From: Bacteroidales bacterium
GTDB lineage: Bacteria; Bacteroidota; Bacteroidia; Bacteroidales; JAAUTT01
Assembly: GCA_012031335.1 (NCBI GenBank)
Contig: JAAUTT010000060.1
Span: 1-11,576 of the forward strand
DNA: 11,576 bases
Reading direction: 5' to 3'
A model generated the notes under the pieces. It did not search any database. It saw only the letters and a program-made list of their open reading frames with translations, and was not told the origin of the DNA. The position numbers and the translations under genes are program-made. Below are positions 10,401-11,576 of the stretch, piece by piece; the first letter of the stretch is position 1, and every line of letters starts with the position of its first letter.

Positions 10401-10572
10401 TGGTGGACCTCTTGGTAAGAAATTCAAGATGGTTCGACTTCGGAACCTGTTAAAGGATATAAACGAGAAACCAATGGAAGAACAATATAACTACGTGAAA
10501 AGCAATTTTGAACTCTGGAGAGGTGAGCTTTCGCAGGTTGATGACGTATTGTTTATGGGAATCAGGATATAA
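7415..10572 (+). CDS. Membrane sensor with periplasmic propeller, Y_Y_Y domain and cytoplasmic SpoIIE-type PP2C phosphatase (frame-interrupted)
   Basis: About 1,050 residues. ATG 7415 gives a signal peptide ending near SANAQ once a T-run change near 7450 is corrected. A second break in an A-run near 8544 joins the two halves (KEVK(K)FFGTGNGLPADN). Repeats of the Reg_prop type fill about residues 25-650, including FLWVSTGTGLCRYDG, NLWISTFGKG, NIWVSTYGNG, TLWIGTAKNG and NIWVGHRMG. A Y_Y_Y domain follows (about 665-740, YKYKLEGFDIDW), then one transmembrane helix beginning WWFISLAVIAF (about 746-766) and a coiled coil (about 770-815). The C-terminus is a SpoIIE-type Ser/Thr phosphatase with SGDFYWF, ADSTGHGVPGAF, FSDGYPDQFGG and QVDD, so the metal-binding aspartates are all present. 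Unlike propeller hybrid kinases it has no histidine kinase or receiver. It probably senses a periplasmic ligand and dephosphorylates a cytoplasmic target, perhaps an anti-sigma antagonist. No such partner is encoded in the window. Confidence 0.93.
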
Positions 10573-10641
10573 GCCCAAATTAATTATTTGATAGTCATTT
10601 TGTTAATTAAAAGGAATGTATTCCAATTATGGACTCAATAT
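10573..10641. other. Convergent intergenic gap
   Basis: This gap of 69 nt lies between two convergent stop codons. It has TTAATT palindromes (near 10580 and 10604) and a short GGAA...TTCC inverted repeat near 10613-10624. None is a convincing terminator stem with a T-run. A weak bidirectional terminator cannot be excluded. Confidence 0.4.
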
Positions 10642-11258
10642 TCACTTGTTCGAATCCACATCCGATTTTAAAGTTGCTCTTTTGATGTCTTCCTCGCTTA
10701 TGATTTTGTGTAGAATCGCATAAATGGTAAGTCCGGGTACCGATTTGATACCAAGTTTTCCTGTGATATTTTTGCGATGGGCAATTACAGTATGCGGACT
10801 AATAAACAAACGATCTGCAATTTCCTTGTTTGTAAACCAAGAACGAGTTCGCGCATCACTATCTTTTCCCGCTCACTTAAAGTTTCCTGCGAATTTTCGC
10901 GTGTTTCGTTGTTTTTAAAACTTTTGTAAATCTTTAATAACTGGTTCTGAAGCAATGCTTTTGACTGGTGCAGGTCTATTACCTCGAACGAGTTTTCAAA
11001 ACTGAAACGGGAATTACTTCTTTTTATCAGAAGAAGCCTGGTATTTTTGGGTTGATCTATAATACGGTCTAAATTCAATTCTTCAAAATCCTCCGGACAG
11101 ATTATGATAAGCTGTTTATCGGTTTTATTCTGAAGTTTATTTAATATATCGGGGTGCTTGATTTCTTCGTGCGTAAATTCCATATTGAGATTCTGCATAA
11201 CAGAAACCAATCCTTTTCGAATAATGCAAGATTTTATAGCAAAAAATACGTTAACCAC
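10642..11258 (-). CDS. LuxR-type transcriptional regulator with degenerate receiver-like N-terminus (one frame break)
   Basis: 205 residues after restoring one base near 10833 (GLT in place of GLQ); without it the frame stops early at 10785. The C-terminal part (about residues 127-187) is a LuxR/FixJ helix-turn-helix: LSEREKIVMREL, then TNKEIADRLFISPHTVIAHR and KLGIKS. The N-terminus (VVNVFFAIKSCIIRKGLVSVM) has the first strand and helix of a response-regulator receiver. The middle strand (QLIIICPEDFEEL) lacks the usual phospho-acceptor context, so phosphorylation control is doubtful. The GTG start at 11258 lies 2 nt after the stop of the hemerythrin-like gene, which indicates one operon and linked function. 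The gene converges on the phosphatase gene with 69 nt between stops. Regulation by a partner protein or by abundance is inferred. Confidence 0.88.
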
Positions 11259-11260
11259 TT

Positions 11261-11576
11261 TTATCTTTTCAGGTTTTCCATTAACTCTTTCTCCATACTC
11301 AATGCTTTGGGAATCATTACTTTTTCCTCAATCCGCGAATGGTCGTTCAAGTCTGTTTCAAGTATAAAAATCTCAAATAAAAGTTTATTGCATACATACA
11401 TGTCGCTGGGCCTTGGAAGATACTTGATGATCAGGTTTTGAAGATCGTGCAGTTGTTCCTCAACATCGTCATGAGTGTTCTTATATTTTTCAATAGAATA
11501 AGTTTTGAAGTTTTCGGAATTTTTTATCTCCGACGAGTCCTTTTTATCCTTGTTTTCGAGCCAGAAAACATACGGA
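11261..11576 (-). CDS. Hemerythrin/RIC-like protein, C-terminal part (partial, 5' end outside window)
   Basis: The last 104 residues are seen, read in frame from 11575 to a TAA at 11261-11263. The segment is helical and carries a H35-x3-E39 pair (NTHDDVEE) and a H79-x3-E83 pair (DLNDHSRIEEKVMIP). These match the last iron ligands of the hemerythrin-like di-iron domain in RIC/YtfE/ScdA-type proteins, where LxxHxxxEE...P closes the domain. Known family members repair iron-sulfur clusters or respond to nitric oxide and oxygen. The N-terminal ligands are outside the window, so the di-iron site cannot be confirmed. The LuxR regulator follows after 2 nt, so the two are co-transcribed. A role in sensing or handling NO or O2 is inferred. 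Alternative: a divergent helical protein that has kept only part of the metal site. Confidence 0.65.
   Translation of the reverse strand, partial: PYVFWLENKDKKDSSEIKNSENFKTYSIEKYKNTHDDVEEQLHDLQNLIIKYLPRPSDMYVCNKLLFEIFILETDLNDHSRIEEKVMIPKALSMEKELMENLKR

Noticed and set aside
10724..11441. Plus-strand open frames at 10724-10918 and 11154-11441
   Set aside because: Both overlap the minus-strand LuxR and hemerythrin-like genes, which have clear domain motifs; the plus-strand products show none.

Overview
The window looks like chromosomal DNA of a Bacteroidota bacterium. It is AT-rich and carries lineage hallmarks: a type IX secretion system (T9SS) type B C-terminal sorting domain, a PorP/SprF-family outer-membrane protein, a two-component-regulator-type propeller protein with a Y_Y_Y domain, and one good match to the Bacteroidota promoter (TTTG ... 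TAnnTTTG). Class or genus cannot be fixed from this stretch; a free-living Bacteroidia of the Marinilabiliales/Bacteroidales type is a guess.

Layout: (1) 2-349 +, the 3' end of a sensor histidine kinase. (2) 458-6305 +, a tightly packed run with gaps of 0 and 3 nt: a large T9SS-exported surface protein with a glycine-rich region and six repeats, a PorP/SprF protein, and a secreted WD40-like/PKD protein. (3) 6429-10572 +, a secreted protein of unknown function, then 14 nt later a membrane-spanning propeller/Y_Y_Y/SpoIIE-type phosphatase. (4) 10642-11576 -, convergent with the rest: a LuxR-type regulator with a degenerate receiver-like N-terminus, preceded in the same operon by a hemerythrin/RIC-like protein cut by the window edge.

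Most long genes are broken into pieces in the raw reading frames. Each break lies in or beside a homopolymer and a one- or two-base length change there restores a continuous, family-consistent protein. At least 20 such sites lie between about 776 and 10833. The likeliest cause is uncorrected long-read homopolymer error, so these genes are annotated at full length as probably intact CDSs, not pseudogenes.

Working model (inference): the + strand genes form a surface module. A T9SS cargo is deposited on the cell with its own PorP/SprF anchor partner and an accessory PKD lipoprotein-like or secreted protein. A periplasmic propeller sensor signals inward through a PP2C phosphatase. The minus-strand pair looks like an unrelated redox/NO or oxygen-linked regulator unit. 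I found no tRNA, rRNA, CRISPR array, insertion sequence or integrase.
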